NCBI RefSeq assembly: GCF_014145665.1
Contig: NZ_JACHTD010000003.1
Location: 62,001 to 126,000, forward strand
Length of the DNA stretch: 64,000 nucleotides
Direction of reading: 5' to 3'
From: Myroides sp. NP-2
Lineage (GTDB): Bacteria; Bacteroidota; Bacteroidia; Flavobacteriales; Flavobacteriaceae
Shown here: positions 54,471-62,716 of the stretch, piece after piece
Layout: each line of letters starts with the position of its first letter
How positions within the stretch are numbered: position 1 is the stretch's first letter
Translations under genes and position numbers: made by a program
The notes under the pieces: model-generated
Database searches by the model: none
The model's input: only the letters and a program-made list of their open reading frames with translations
What the model was told of the DNA's origin: nothing

Positions 54471-54872
54471 TTAAACAAACCAACCTTTTCTGCCTTTGTA
54501 CAGGCGAAAAGAACCAGGACCAATCATAGCAATAGCTAAGGCTCCTACAAGATAGAGCAAATTCAATTCCGCACCTACCCCTCCAGTGGCAGGACTTAAA
54601 GCAAAAGACCCACCTCCTTTAACGAGCACCAAAGACATCACCATCGTAAAGGCGATTAACACCCCTGACAAGCGCGTAAAAGCACCGACGATCAATAAAA
54701 TGGGGGCAACAATTTCCCCGATAGGAACACCTAGCCAGAGCCAAGTTGGTAACCCTTTGGCCGCCAATTGATCTATAATCATATCGTGTCCGTGGATAAT
54801 TTTGTGGATGCCGTGAAAAATCATCAATCCACCCACACCTAATCGTAAAATAAATTTTCCTAAATCTTGCAT
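54471..54872 (-). CDS. DoxX-family membrane protein
   Basis: 133 residues, four membrane helices. FILRLGVGGLMIFHGIHKI and GLPTWLWLGVPIGEIVAPILL match DoxX/MauE-like proteins. Members may be quinol-linked or oxidative-stress related. Just upstream (16 bp) is an SDR gene on the same strand, a common pairing in Bacteroidota. Confidence 0.9.
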   Translation of the reverse strand: MQDLGKFILRLGVGGLMIFHGIHKIIHGHDMIIDQLAAKGLPTWLWLGVPIGEIVAPILLIVGAFTRLSGVLIAFTMVMSLVLVKGGGSFALSPATGGVGAELNLLYLVGALAIAMIGPGSFRLYKGRKGWFV

Positions 54873-54888
54873 ATTTTTTTTCTAAGGG

Positions 54889-55596
54889 TTAACTTGTTTT
54901 TAAGGGTCTAATTTCAATCTTACTTGGCAAAGTACGCGGATTCATTTTCAACAAATCCACTACTAACGCTCCAATATCTTCTGGTTGAATTTTCCAAGCA
55001 TCTTTTTCGCTGGGTTCATGGTTATTAAAATGACTGCTAACTGAACCTGGTAAAATGGTCGTTACTTTAACGTCATGAGCACGTAAATCAAGCATAGCGG
55101 CTTGGGTAAAACCTACAACACCAAACTTACTGGCATTGTATCCACTTCCTGTTGCAAAGAAGTTAATCCCTGCTAAACTCGCTACACTGATATAGTATCC
55201 TTTGTTTTGTTTTAATTGAGCAACACTCGCTTTTAACGTATGAAATACCCCCGTCAGGTTGGTGTCAATCATCGTATTCCAATCTTCAATTGACAATTCC
55301 TCAATCGAGGCAAAAATACCTACACCTGCATTGGCAATAACTACATCCAAGCGACCAAATTTGGCAACAATCTTTGCTACCGCTTCTACTTCATCTTGGT
55401 ATTGTGTTACATCAGAAGCAAGGGCTAACACTTGCTCTGTTGTGCCTATTTCGCGAGCAACTCGTTCTACTTCTTCCAATTGACGCCCTGATATAGCTAC
55501 CTTATAACCTGTTGCAACCAAAGCTTCTGCTATTCCTCTACCTATTCCTTTAGTTCCACCTGTAATGTATACTACTTTTTCTTTACTTGCTGTCAT
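54889..55596 (-). CDS. Short-chain dehydrogenase/reductase (SDR)
   Basis: 235 residues, classical SDR. NAD(P) motif ITGGTKGIGRG, VIANAGVGIFA, catalytic S-x12-YNASK (Y153, K157) and PGSVSSHF. Reduces or oxidises an unknown alcohol/ketone. Co-transcribed with DoxX. Confidence 0.94.
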   Translation of the reverse strand: MTASKEKVVYITGGTKGIGRGIAEALVATGYKVAISGRQLEEVERVAREIGTTEQVLALASDVTQYQDEVEAVAKIVAKFGRLDVVIANAGVGIFASIEELSIEDWNTMIDTNLTGVFHTLKASVAQLKQNKGYYISVASLAGINFFATGSGYNASKFGVVGFTQAAMLDLRAHDVKVTTILPGSVSSHFNNHEPSEKDAWKIQPEDIGALVVDLLKMNPRTLPSKIEIRPLKTS

Positions 55597-55877
55597 TTTG
55601 ATTTTTAACTTTTATTTTTACTAAAATAAAGAATAAAAAGCACTTTTACACACTACTAGTTTACTAAATAAGATCAAACACACAATAGCCTTGCACAGGT
55701 AAACGTTATTTAGGTGATGTGCATTGTATTAACTAAATTTAAGCTACAATTATTTTTTTCACTTTTATTTAAGGGTATGAGCCCTAACAATTATGTATCT
55801 TAGTCTATACGTTTTACTAGCGTTCATTCACTTCATTTAAACGCATTTTTAAATTCAATCAATAAAAAATCAAACAT

Positions 55878-56936
55878 ATGGCTGTTAAAATAAAAGGTTC
55901 AGGTAGTTACATTCCTACCGAGGTTGTGACCAATAACGATTTTCATCAGTTTGACTTCCGCGATGAAAACGGGCAACCTTTAAAAGATTCGACCGAGAGA
56001 GTGGCAAAAAAGTTGGAGCAAATCACGGGCATTCAGGAAAGACGCTATATCACAGCTAACTTAACAACCACAGATATTGGTACGATTGCTGCTCAACGCG
56101 CCATTGACAATGCAAAAATTGATCCTGAAAAACTAGACTACATCATTTTCGCACACAATTTTGGCGATATGAAACACGGCACAGACCAATCGGATATTGT
56201 ACCAAGTTTAGCGTCCCGTGTAAAACACAACCTCAAGATTAAAAATCCGAACTGTGTTGCATATGATGTATTATTCGGATGTCCGGGTTGGTTACAAGGT
56301 GTTATTCAGGCCTATGCGTTTATGTCCTTGGGCATTGCTAAATACTGCTTGGTTATTGGTGCAGAAACCCTTTCTCGCGTAATTGACTTACACGATCGCG
56401 ATTCGATGATATACGCCGATGGCGCAGGAGCCACTGTATTAGAAGTAACAGACGAAGCGGGAGGCATTATCGCCACCAAAAGCTGTAGTTTTACTGCAGA
56501 CGAAGCCTACTATATTCACTTTGGAGAATCCTATAAGAAAGACCCCAAACAAGATACGCGTTACATTAAAATGCACGGCCGAAAAATCTATGAATTTGCT
56601 CTAACCGAAGTTCCGCAAGCCATGAAAGCCTGTTTGGACGATAGCGGCATCAAAATCGATCAAATCAAAAAGATCATTATCCATCAAGCCAATGAGAAAA
56701 TGGATGAAGCCATCGTGAAGCGCTTTTATGAATTATATGACACAACCATGCCTGAACACGTGATGCCCATGAATATCCAAAAACTCGGAAATAGCAGTGT
56801 TGCTACCTTACCCACGCTATACGATATGATAATCAACAAACAACTCGATAACCACAGCTTTGAAAAAGGAGATTATCTCTTGTTTGCATCTGTTGGGGCA
56901 GGTATGAATATTAACGCATTTGTCTACCAAGTATAG
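55878..56936 (+). CDS. 3-oxoacyl-ACP synthase III family protein (KAS III)
   Basis: 352 residues, complete thiolase fold. Active-site Cys is probably C135 (YDVLFGCPGWLQG), followed by the His of IIHQANEK and the Asn of GNSSVATLP. Condenses acyl-CoA with malonyl-ACP, starting fatty acid synthesis, or makes a related acyl product. No fab cluster surrounds it, so it may be a second FabH paralogue. Monocistronic with its own terminator. Confidence 0.92.
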   Translation: MAVKIKGSGSYIPTEVVTNNDFHQFDFRDENGQPLKDSTERVAKKLEQITGIQERRYITANLTTTDIGTIAAQRAIDNAKIDPEKLDYIIFAHNFGDMKHGTDQSDIVPSLASRVKHNLKIKNPNCVAYDVLFGCPGWLQGVIQAYAFMSLGIAKYCLVIGAETLSRVIDLHDRDSMIYADGAGATVLEVTDEAGGIIATKSCSFTADEAYYIHFGESYKKDPKQDTRYIKMHGRKIYEFALTEVPQAMKACLDDSGIKIDQIKKIIIHQANEKMDEAIVKRFYELYDTTMPEHVMPMNIQKLGNSSVATLPTLYDMIINKQLDNHSFEKGDYLLFASVGAGMNINAFVYQV

Positions 56937-56948
56937 AACAATTCTAAT

Positions 56949-57003
56949 GGCAATTTGCTCTTTTTACAATGGATCTACCTCTAAATGAGCGAATTGCCTT
57001 TTA
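56949..57003 (+). terminator. Terminator after the KAS III gene
   Basis: GGCAATTTGCTC / GAGCGAATTGCC arms (one mismatch) with a long loop, then TTTTA. Confidence 0.65.
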
Positions 57004-57342
57004 TACTTCCCCTCTCCTTTCTGAATAGTTGGGTTATTCACCCTTATTCTTGTACTATTCACCCATTTTACTCCTTTTACTTCTAAAAATAAAACTTCAC
57101 AAACTGCCTTTATTTTAACTTTATTTTATTTGTTATTGCAAATAGAAACATCATTAATTATATTATTGACAAAATATAAACACATATGATATTATATTAT
57201 AATTAAATACCCAATTAAAATAAATATCTTATACTAAAAAGTAATAATATATTTTACTTTACTCTTTTTATTATAGCTATGTTTGCACCGTAATAATTAC
57301 ACGTACGTACGTAAGTATCAATTTAATAACAAATTAAAAGCT
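57004..57342. other. AT-rich leader region before the lipoprotein gene
   Basis: About 340 bp, extremely AT-rich in the middle, with a short CACGTACGTACGTA run at 57300. No RNA gene or ORF recognised. Contains the -7 box at 57278-57285. Confidence 0.5.
57278..57285 (+). promoter_or_regulatory. Candidate -7 box for the lipoprotein gene
   Basis: TATGTTTG (TAnnTTTG). It overlaps the in-frame ATG-less start at 57283 and therefore supports the ATG at 57343, with a leader of about 50 bases. Confidence 0.55.
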
Positions 57343-58335
57343 ATGAAAAAGAAAATTTTACTATTCGCTTTATTAGGTGGTTTTATGTTGAGTACAACCG
57401 CTTGTAGTAGTGATGACAGTAACAGTGGAACTGAACAAGTTGAAGTACCTAACACGCTAAAAGACGACTACTTCAATATTGAAGGCGCTACTTTTAACGC
57501 GGGCAGCATCGAATCGGGAACTGCAGAAGCTATTGCAGAAATCAATGTCAACAATTTCATCATTAACGGTGGAAAGGCGATCATGACAGTGAGCAGTACA
57601 GCTCAATTACAGTCGATTCACATTGGTTTAAAAGGACATGATGGCTATTATGATGTAAAAACATCAAATGAAAATCTGACGCGAAATGGACTTTACAGTT
57701 ATGAGGTAATTCTAGATTTTTCTCAGGATCTGATTTTAGACATTGTAGGATTAGAGCTAGTAGGGTATATCACAGATGGTACACGCACTATTTTATACTT
57801 TAGAGAGCTACAAGTGATTCCTGCAGGTACAGGAGAATTGCAAATTTCACTTTCTTGGGATAGAGAAGATGACGTGGATTTACACTTAGTGAAAAGAAAT
57901 GTGGATCGCATCTACTACGGAAGTAGACAACTACACAACGCAGACGGTGAAAAAATTGCGGAATTGGATATTGATTCAAACCCAGCATGTCGCATTGATG
58001 GAATTAAGAATGAAAACATTTATTTCGATCGTTTAGAAGACGGTGTATACTCTATCTATGTGGATCTTTACAGTAAATGCGAGGTTAGTGGTTCGGCGGG
58101 AAGTAAATACATCGTTAATGTGATGTACAATGGAACGAGTATTCGCTTATCGGATCACATGATTGGCAAATTTGACGATACAGATCCAGGAAGTGGAAAT
58201 AACGAAAGTCGTCACGTGTTGATTGGTTCATTCTCTGTGGTAAATGGTAGTTTCTCTTCAGTTGTGGAAGAAGAAGCTACAACGAGAACTTTAGATACTT
58301 TTGGATTATCTAAAAAAATGATTTACACAAAATAA
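57343..58335 (+). CDS. Lipoprotein with a DUF2135/YfaP-like domain
   Basis: 330 residues from 57343. Lipobox LGGFMLSTTAC (Cys 21) followed by SSDD. C-terminal half: ISLSWDREDDVDLHLVKRN, YYGSRQL, AELDIDSNPACR, then NENIYF and GVYSIYVDLYSKC, the order of strands seen in DUF2135/YfaP beta-sandwich domains. Function unknown. Leader and start supported by a -7 box. Confidence 0.82.
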   Translation: MKKKILLFALLGGFMLSTTACSSDDSNSGTEQVEVPNTLKDDYFNIEGATFNAGSIESGTAEAIAEINVNNFIINGGKAIMTVSSTAQLQSIHIGLKGHDGYYDVKTSNENLTRNGLYSYEVILDFSQDLILDIVGLELVGYITDGTRTILYFRELQVIPAGTGELQISLSWDREDDVDLHLVKRNVDRIYYGSRQLHNADGEKIAELDIDSNPACRIDGIKNENIYFDRLEDGVYSIYVDLYSKCEVSGSAGSKYIVNVMYNGTSIRLSDHMIGKFDDTDPGSGNNESRHVLIGSFSVVNGSFSSVVEEEATTRTLDTFGLSKKMIYTK

Positions 58336-58429
58336 AGTGACACCCCAATAGCTTACTATCTTATTCCTTTAGTAGGTTGATTGGTTTTATTTGAAATAAT
58401 TTGTCTTTAATTTTTCAATAAATTACCTG

Positions 58430-58468
58430 AAACGCCAGTAAAAAAAACTCTTTTTTACTGGCGTTTTC
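58430..58468 (+). terminator. Terminator after the DUF2135-like lipoprotein gene
   Basis: CGCCAGTAAAAAA / TTTTTTACTGGCG with a short loop, then TTTT. Confidence 0.88.
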
Positions 58469-58551
58469 TTTGTTGACTCCTCTTTCAAATTCAAGGGATA
58501 TTTCTGTGAATATATTCGAGAAACACCGTGTACAAACTAAACTATTTTGAG

Positions 58552-58559
58552 TATTTTTG
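58552..58559 (+). promoter_or_regulatory. Candidate -7 box for murQ
   Basis: TATTTTTG, 25 bases before the GTG start. Confidence 0.5.
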
Positions 58560-58584
58560 TCTAAACTCATAAAAAGCGACTGAG

Positions 58585-59397
58585 GTGGATTTTATTAGAA
58601 TTACGGAGCAACCTTCTTCCTATGATGATTTGGAAAAGATGTCTGTTCAAGAGATTTTGACTAATATCAATACAGAAGATCAAAGCGTTCCTTTGGCAGT
58701 TGAAAAAGCGATTCCGCAAATAGAAGCAGTAGTTGAACGAATCGTTGAACAGCTACAAAAAGGTGGGCGTTTGTTTTATATGGGTGCGGGGACTTCTGGT
58801 CGATTGGGTATTTTAGACGCTTCGGAGTGCCCTCCTACTTATGGTGTATCTCCGGATTTGGTGATTGGCTTAATCGCAGGAGGAGATCAAGCGATTCGCA
58901 AAGCTGTAGAAAATGCAGAAGACAACGCAAACCAAGGTTGGTTGGATCTTCAAGCGCACCAAATCCAGCCCAACGACTTCGTCATCGGAATTGCTGCTTC
59001 AGGTACTACGCCATACGTGATTCACGCCTTGCAAGCATGTCAAACGCATCAAATCCCAACCGCCTGTATCACGTGTAACCCCAACAGTCCAGTAAGTCAA
59101 GTTGCCCTACTACCTATTGAGGTTGTGGTGGGACCTGAATTTGTTACGGGTAGCTCCCGCATGAAAGCAGGAACAGCACAAAAACTAGTGCTCAACATGA
59201 TTTCTACCACAGTGATGATTCAATTGGGACGCGTAAAAGGCAATCGCATGGTCGACATGCAAATGACCAATGCCAAACTTGTACAACGCGGTATTAAAAT
59301 GCTGCAACAAGAACTACAAGTGAGTGAAGAGAAAGCCTCTCAACTCTTACATCAGTATAAAAGCGTGCGTGCAGCACTCGAAAACTACAAATTATAA
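58585..59397 (+). CDS. murQ: N-acetylmuramic acid 6-phosphate etherase
   Basis: 270 residues, SIS fold. GAGTSGRLGILDASECPPT and GSSRMKAGTAQKLVLNM are the family signatures. Splits MurNAc-6-P into GlcNAc-6-P and lactate during peptidoglycan recycling. Start is GTG. The usual partners (AnmK, AmgK/MurU, MurP) are not in the window; downstream are DUF6095 and a small lipoprotein, an order I recall as conserved in Flavobacteriaceae. Confidence 0.96.
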   Translation: MDFIRITEQPSSYDDLEKMSVQEILTNINTEDQSVPLAVEKAIPQIEAVVERIVEQLQKGGRLFYMGAGTSGRLGILDASECPPTYGVSPDLVIGLIAGGDQAIRKAVENAEDNANQGWLDLQAHQIQPNDFVIGIAASGTTPYVIHALQACQTHQIPTACITCNPNSPVSQVALLPIEVVVGPEFVTGSSRMKAGTAQKLVLNMISTTVMIQLGRVKGNRMVDMQMTNAKLVQRGIKMLQQELQVSEEKASQLLHQYKSVRAALENYKL

Positions 59398-59402
59398 ACA
59401 TT

Positions 59403-59633
59403 ATGCAAGCAGAAGGAGTAAATCGAAAAGTATTACAAAAAGGAGTTAAATACCTTGCTATTACACTGCCTTTATTGTTTCTTGGTCCAATTGTTATTCA
59501 CAGTTCGTTGAAAAATCAGGGACATCCATTCTTTATTCCAATCTTTGGATTGGGATGCATCATGTGTTTGTCTGCTATGCTTTTACTTTTTAAAGGCATT
59601 AACACCATTATGAAATCATTATTTGGGAAATAA
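59403..59633 (+). CDS. DUF6095-like two-pass membrane protein
   Basis: 76 residues: two hydrophobic helices (YLAITLPLLFLGPIVIH and IFGLGCIMCLSAMLLLF) and a short basic C-terminus. Five bases after murQ and six before the lipoprotein, so one operon. Role unknown; its conservation beside murQ hints at envelope work. Confidence 0.82.
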   Translation: MQAEGVNRKVLQKGVKYLAITLPLLFLGPIVIHSSLKNQGHPFFIPIFGLGCIMCLSAMLLLFKGINTIMKSLFGK

Positions 59634-59639
59634 TTATCT

Positions 59640-60023
59640 ATGAAAACTAAACTATTCTATCTTTTACCTTGTTTTGCTTTATTTGCATCTTGCTATCAAC
59701 AAGAGCGAAATTGCGCCAATTTCCGCACTGGTAAATTTGAATTTGTCACGGAAATCGACGGTGTTGAAAAACGATCTACTTTTATTCGCACAGAAGAATA
59801 TGAAATTGAAGAATTCGAAGGAAAAGTAGATACATCAAGCATCCGTTGGGTCAATGATTGTGAGTTTGTCTTACAAAAAAAACACCCTAAGAATATGGCT
59901 GAGAAAAAAGCGGTAAGTATTAAAATCGTCACGACTGATGGTGATACTTGTGTTTTTGAATATGGCTTAGTAGGAGACGCGAGAAGAGAACGCGGGAACC
60001 TTAAAAAAATTGGCGAATTATAA
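59640..60023 (+). CDS. Small flavobacterial lipoprotein
   Basis: 127 residues. Lipobox LFASC (Cys 18), then a beta-rich part beginning NCANFRTGKFEFV. I recall this family being mislabelled DNA topoisomerase IV in some genomes; nothing here supports that name. Third gene of the murQ operon. Confidence 0.8.
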   Translation: MKTKLFYLLPCFALFASCYQQERNCANFRTGKFEFVTEIDGVEKRSTFIRTEEYEIEEFEGKVDTSSIRWVNDCEFVLQKKHPKNMAEKKAVSIKIVTTDGDTCVFEYGLVGDARRERGNLKKIGEL

Positions 60024-60035
60024 TTGTTACTCCAT

Positions 60036-60821
60036 ATGGAAATTTTTTTAACAGCAGATGCCATTGTAGCGTTTATTACGCTAACATTTTTAGAGATTGT
60101 CTTAGGGATAGACAACGTTATTTTCATTTCGATTGTAACAGGTAAACTCCCAGAAGAAAAAAGAAAAAAAGCAACCAAAATAGGGTTGTTTTTAGCCATG
60201 TTTATGCGAATAGGTTTGTTATTTGCCATTACTTGGCTAATCAAAATGAAAGCCACCTTATTTGAAGTAGATTGGGGTTGGTTTAGCGCCCATTTCAATG
60301 GACAAGCCCTCATACTTCTGGCTGGAGGTATCTTTTTGATTTACAAATCAACCAAGGAGATCCACGAAAAAGTGGCACATGTTCAAGTAGCAGAAGACGT
60401 TAGCTCTACACCCAATGCCAAGCAAATTGCAACCAAATCATTCGGAAATATTCTAGTTCAAATCCTATTGATCGATTTGATTTTCTCTGTGGATAGTATT
60501 CTTACTGCAGTAGGAATGACCAACGGAATTGAAGGTGCTTTGTACATCATGATTGCTGCCGTTATTGTTTCTGTCGCTGTAATGATGATTTTCGCTGTAC
60601 CTGTAGGAACCTTTGTCAACAACAATCCATCAATTCAAATCTTGGCTTTGTCCTTCTTAATTCTAATTGGATTTATGCTTACAACTGAAAGTATGCACTT
60701 GTCAGACGCAAAATTAGCTGGACAAGATATTGGTGCTGTTCCAAAAGGATATCTGTATTTCGCCATCGCTTTTTCTTTAGTGGTCGAGTTTATCAATATG
60801 CGTATTAGAAAGAAAAAATAA
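60036..60821 (+). CDS. TerC-family membrane protein
   Basis: 261 residues from the ATG at 60036 (TTG at 60024 is an alternative). About seven helices; LEIVLGIDNVIFISIVTGKLP and LLIDLIFSVDSILTAVGMTN are the two paired acidic motifs of TerC, probably binding metal ions. Members export manganese or help metal loading of exported proteins. Starts right after the lipoprotein stop. Confidence 0.93.
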   Translation: MEIFLTADAIVAFITLTFLEIVLGIDNVIFISIVTGKLPEEKRKKATKIGLFLAMFMRIGLLFAITWLIKMKATLFEVDWGWFSAHFNGQALILLAGGIFLIYKSTKEIHEKVAHVQVAEDVSSTPNAKQIATKSFGNILVQILLIDLIFSVDSILTAVGMTNGIEGALYIMIAAVIVSVAVMMIFAVPVGTFVNNNPSIQILALSFLILIGFMLTTESMHLSDAKLAGQDIGAVPKGYLYFAIAFSLVVEFINMRIRKKK

Positions 60822-60850
60822 CAACATGGTTATCGGAAACCGAAAGGTAG

Positions 60851-60900
60851 TGCAGGTTCGTCCAACACTAAAACCAATATAAAATCAGTGAGATAAATGG
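60851..60900 (-). repeat. Dispersed repeat, copy D
   Basis: About 50-70 bp related to copy C at 5231-5300, on the opposite strand: GTTCGTCCAACACTAAAACC and GTGAGATAAATGG, plus CGGTTTC further on when read on the minus strand. Lies between terC and its terminator. Confidence 0.55.
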
Positions 60901-60935
60901 GAAACCCGTTTACCGTTTACGGGACATGTATCAAA

Positions 60936-60977
60936 TAAAAAAGGATCAATCTAGTAAAAGATTGATCCTTTTTTATT
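60936..60977 (+). terminator. Bidirectional terminator between terC and the TrmH-like gene
   Basis: AAAAAAGGATCAATCT / AGATTGATCCTTTTTT stem, loop AGTAAA. Confidence 0.88.
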
Positions 60978-60989
60978 TATCGTGTATTT

Positions 60990-61688
60990 TTACTCTTCTC
61001 CCTTCTCTGCTCTCCCATCTCCAAAATAGCGTTCGGTAACAAAGTCTATATCCTTAATCGTTTTTCTGGCCCAATCAATGCGTTTAGCAAGTAATTCTTC
61101 TTCAGACAGCTGCCAATTGACTTCGGATTCTCTCAAGCGAGTCGTTAAGCTTTGGATGATGATTGCCGCAGAAACAGAAATATTCAAACTTTCGGTGAAT
61201 CCCACCATGGGAATAGTAATAAAATCATCGGCTTGTTCGATAATTTCTGGTGACAATCCCGATTTTTCTGTTCCAAAAAAGATAGCAACAGGTTCTGATA
61301 AATCAAATTTATCCAAACTTTGTGCAGTTCCATGCGGCGTTGTTGCGACCACTTTATACCCTTTAGCTTTAATGGCATCAATACAGCCTTGCACCGAATT
61401 ATAGCGGTGAATATCCACCCATTTTTCTGCTCCTAGGGCAATTTGCTTATCGATTCGCTTGCCAAACTTTTGTTCAATGACATGGAGTCCCTGTACTCCA
61501 AAAACCTCACAACTACGCATCACTGCACTGGTATTGTGCAATTGATAGACATCTTCTGCTACTACTGTAATGTGATCGGTTCGATTGGCTAAAACGTTTT
61601 TGAAGCGTTCTACACGATTCTCAGTCAAAAAAGTTTCTAAATAAGCTAAGTATTCCTTGTCTTGAAATAGCTTGTTTGAAATATTCAT
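60990..61688 (-). CDS. trmH: TrmH-family tRNA/rRNA 2'-O-methyltransferase (SPOUT)
   Basis: 232 residues from the ATG at 61688. HNTSAVMRSCEVFGVQGLHV, IFFGTEKSGLSP, then IPMVGFTESLNISVSAAI are motifs 1-3 of the SpoU group. Most like TrmH, which methylates G18 of tRNA, but the substrate is inferred. The minus-strand TACCTTTG box at 61715-61722 lies just upstream, so the TTG at 61709 is not the start. Confidence 0.9.
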   Translation of the reverse strand: MNISNKLFQDKEYLAYLETFLTENRVERFKNVLANRTDHITVVAEDVYQLHNTSAVMRSCEVFGVQGLHVIEQKFGKRIDKQIALGAEKWVDIHRYNSVQGCIDAIKAKGYKVVATTPHGTAQSLDKFDLSEPVAIFFGTEKSGLSPEIIEQADDFITIPMVGFTESLNISVSAAIIIQSLTTRLRESEVNWQLSEEELLAKRIDWARKTIKDIDFVTERYFGDGRAEKGEE

Positions 61689-61714
61689 TATATCTTTAGT
61701 TTTATTCAAAAAGG

Positions 61715-61722
61715 CAAAGGTA
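61715..61722 (-). promoter_or_regulatory. Candidate -7 box for the TrmH-like gene
   Basis: Minus-strand TACCTTTG; overlaps the 5' region of the divergent sirtuin gene. Confidence 0.45.
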
Positions 61723-61730
61723 ACAATATT

Positions 61731-62426
61731 ATGGAAAAACGGTTAGTTGTGCTTTCAGGAGCAGGGATGAGTGCAGAAAGTGGAATAAAAACCTTCAGAG
61801 ATGCGGACGGACTATGGGAGGGACACGACATTATGGAAGTTGCTTCTCCCCTGGGTTGGGCAAACAACAAAGAACGCGTATTAAAGTTTTACAACGATAG
61901 ACGCCGGCAGTTGTTGACTTGTGCACCCAATCCGGCACATGAGGCTATTGCAGACTTAGAGCACTATTTTAAGACAACGGTAATCACCCAAAACGTAGAT
62001 GACTTACACGAACGTGCCGGCAGTAAAGAGGTGATTCACTTACACGGAGAATTGCTCAAAGTGCGCAGTGAGGTCAATGAACACCTAGTATATCCTTGGA
62101 CAACCGATCTCACGGCTTCCGATTATAACGAACATGGACATGCATTGCGCCCGCATATTGTGTGGTTTGGGGAGATGGTTCCTGAGTTGGAACGCGCCAT
62201 CCCCTATGTAGAACAAGCAGATGTTATTTTAATCATCGGGACTTCCCTACAAGTATATCCCGCAGCTTCTCTGCTGGATTTCGCTAAACCCGAGGCTGTG
62301 GTTTATTATATTGACCTTCACCCCGCCTCCACCAAGCACTTCAAGCACAAAATCGAAGTAATTGCCGAAAAGGCCTCTGTGGGTATGAATATAATTCGAG
62401 AATCACTCCTAGAGTTGAGTCAATAG
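61731..62426 (+). CDS. cobB: NAD-dependent protein deacylase, sirtuin class III-like
   Basis: 231 residues. VVLSGAGMSAESGIKTFRD (NAD site), TQNVDDLHERAG, IHLHGEL (catalytic His), RPHIVWFGEMVPELERAI and IGTSLQVYPAASLLDF. Y54 and R57 (KFYNDRRRQ) form the Y-x-x-R pocket of desuccinylases/demalonylases. The zinc ribbon Cys pairs are absent: the only cysteine is in LLTCAPNP. The segment between HGELLKVRSEV and ALRPHIV is short and Cys-free. Removes acyl groups from lysines using NAD. Confidence 0.93.
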   Translation: MEKRLVVLSGAGMSAESGIKTFRDADGLWEGHDIMEVASPLGWANNKERVLKFYNDRRRQLLTCAPNPAHEAIADLEHYFKTTVITQNVDDLHERAGSKEVIHLHGELLKVRSEVNEHLVYPWTTDLTASDYNEHGHALRPHIVWFGEMVPELERAIPYVEQADVILIIGTSLQVYPAASLLDFAKPEAVVYYIDLHPASTKHFKHKIEVIAEKASVGMNIIRESLLELSQ

Positions 62427-62427
62427 A

Positions 62428-62469
62428 CAAAAAAAATAGGATGGCCATTTTTAACCATCCTATTTTTTT
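62428..62469 (+). terminator. Bidirectional terminator after the sirtuin gene
   Basis: AATAGGATGG / CCATCCTATTTTTT stem. Confidence 0.88.
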
Positions 62470-62476
62470 ATATCAA

Positions 62477-62710
62477 TTAGTTTAAGACTTTTGCGCCTTT
62501 TAGAAAAATCCATGACACACAGATTTTATCTCCTTCATCCGTTTTAAAAACTTTAAACTGTGGAGCGAACACTGTAGCTACAATAGCACTTACTATAGGG
62601 AGCCAGATGCCCGACAAATCGGTAAAATACATCAAGCCTACACGCGCTAAGATAAACAAGATCGCAAAACTCACAAATTGCAACAGTAATGTTTTAGTTC
62701 CTGCACTCAT
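62477..62710 (-). CDS. Small hypothetical membrane protein
   Basis: 77 residues, two hydrophobic segments (LLLQFVSFAILFILARVGLM and LPIVSAIVATVFAPQF), then a short soluble end. No family recognised. Six bases after the methyltransferase stop on the same strand, so probably one operon. Confidence 0.75.
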   Translation of the reverse strand: MSAGTKTLLLQFVSFAILFILARVGLMYFTDLSGIWLPIVSAIVATVFAPQFKVFKTDEGDKICVSWIFLKGAKVLN

Positions 62711-62716
62711 CGTTTT

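Noticed and set aside
59640..60023. DNA topoisomerase IV label for the small lipoprotein
   Set aside because: 127 residues with a lipoprotein signal and no topoisomerase motif.
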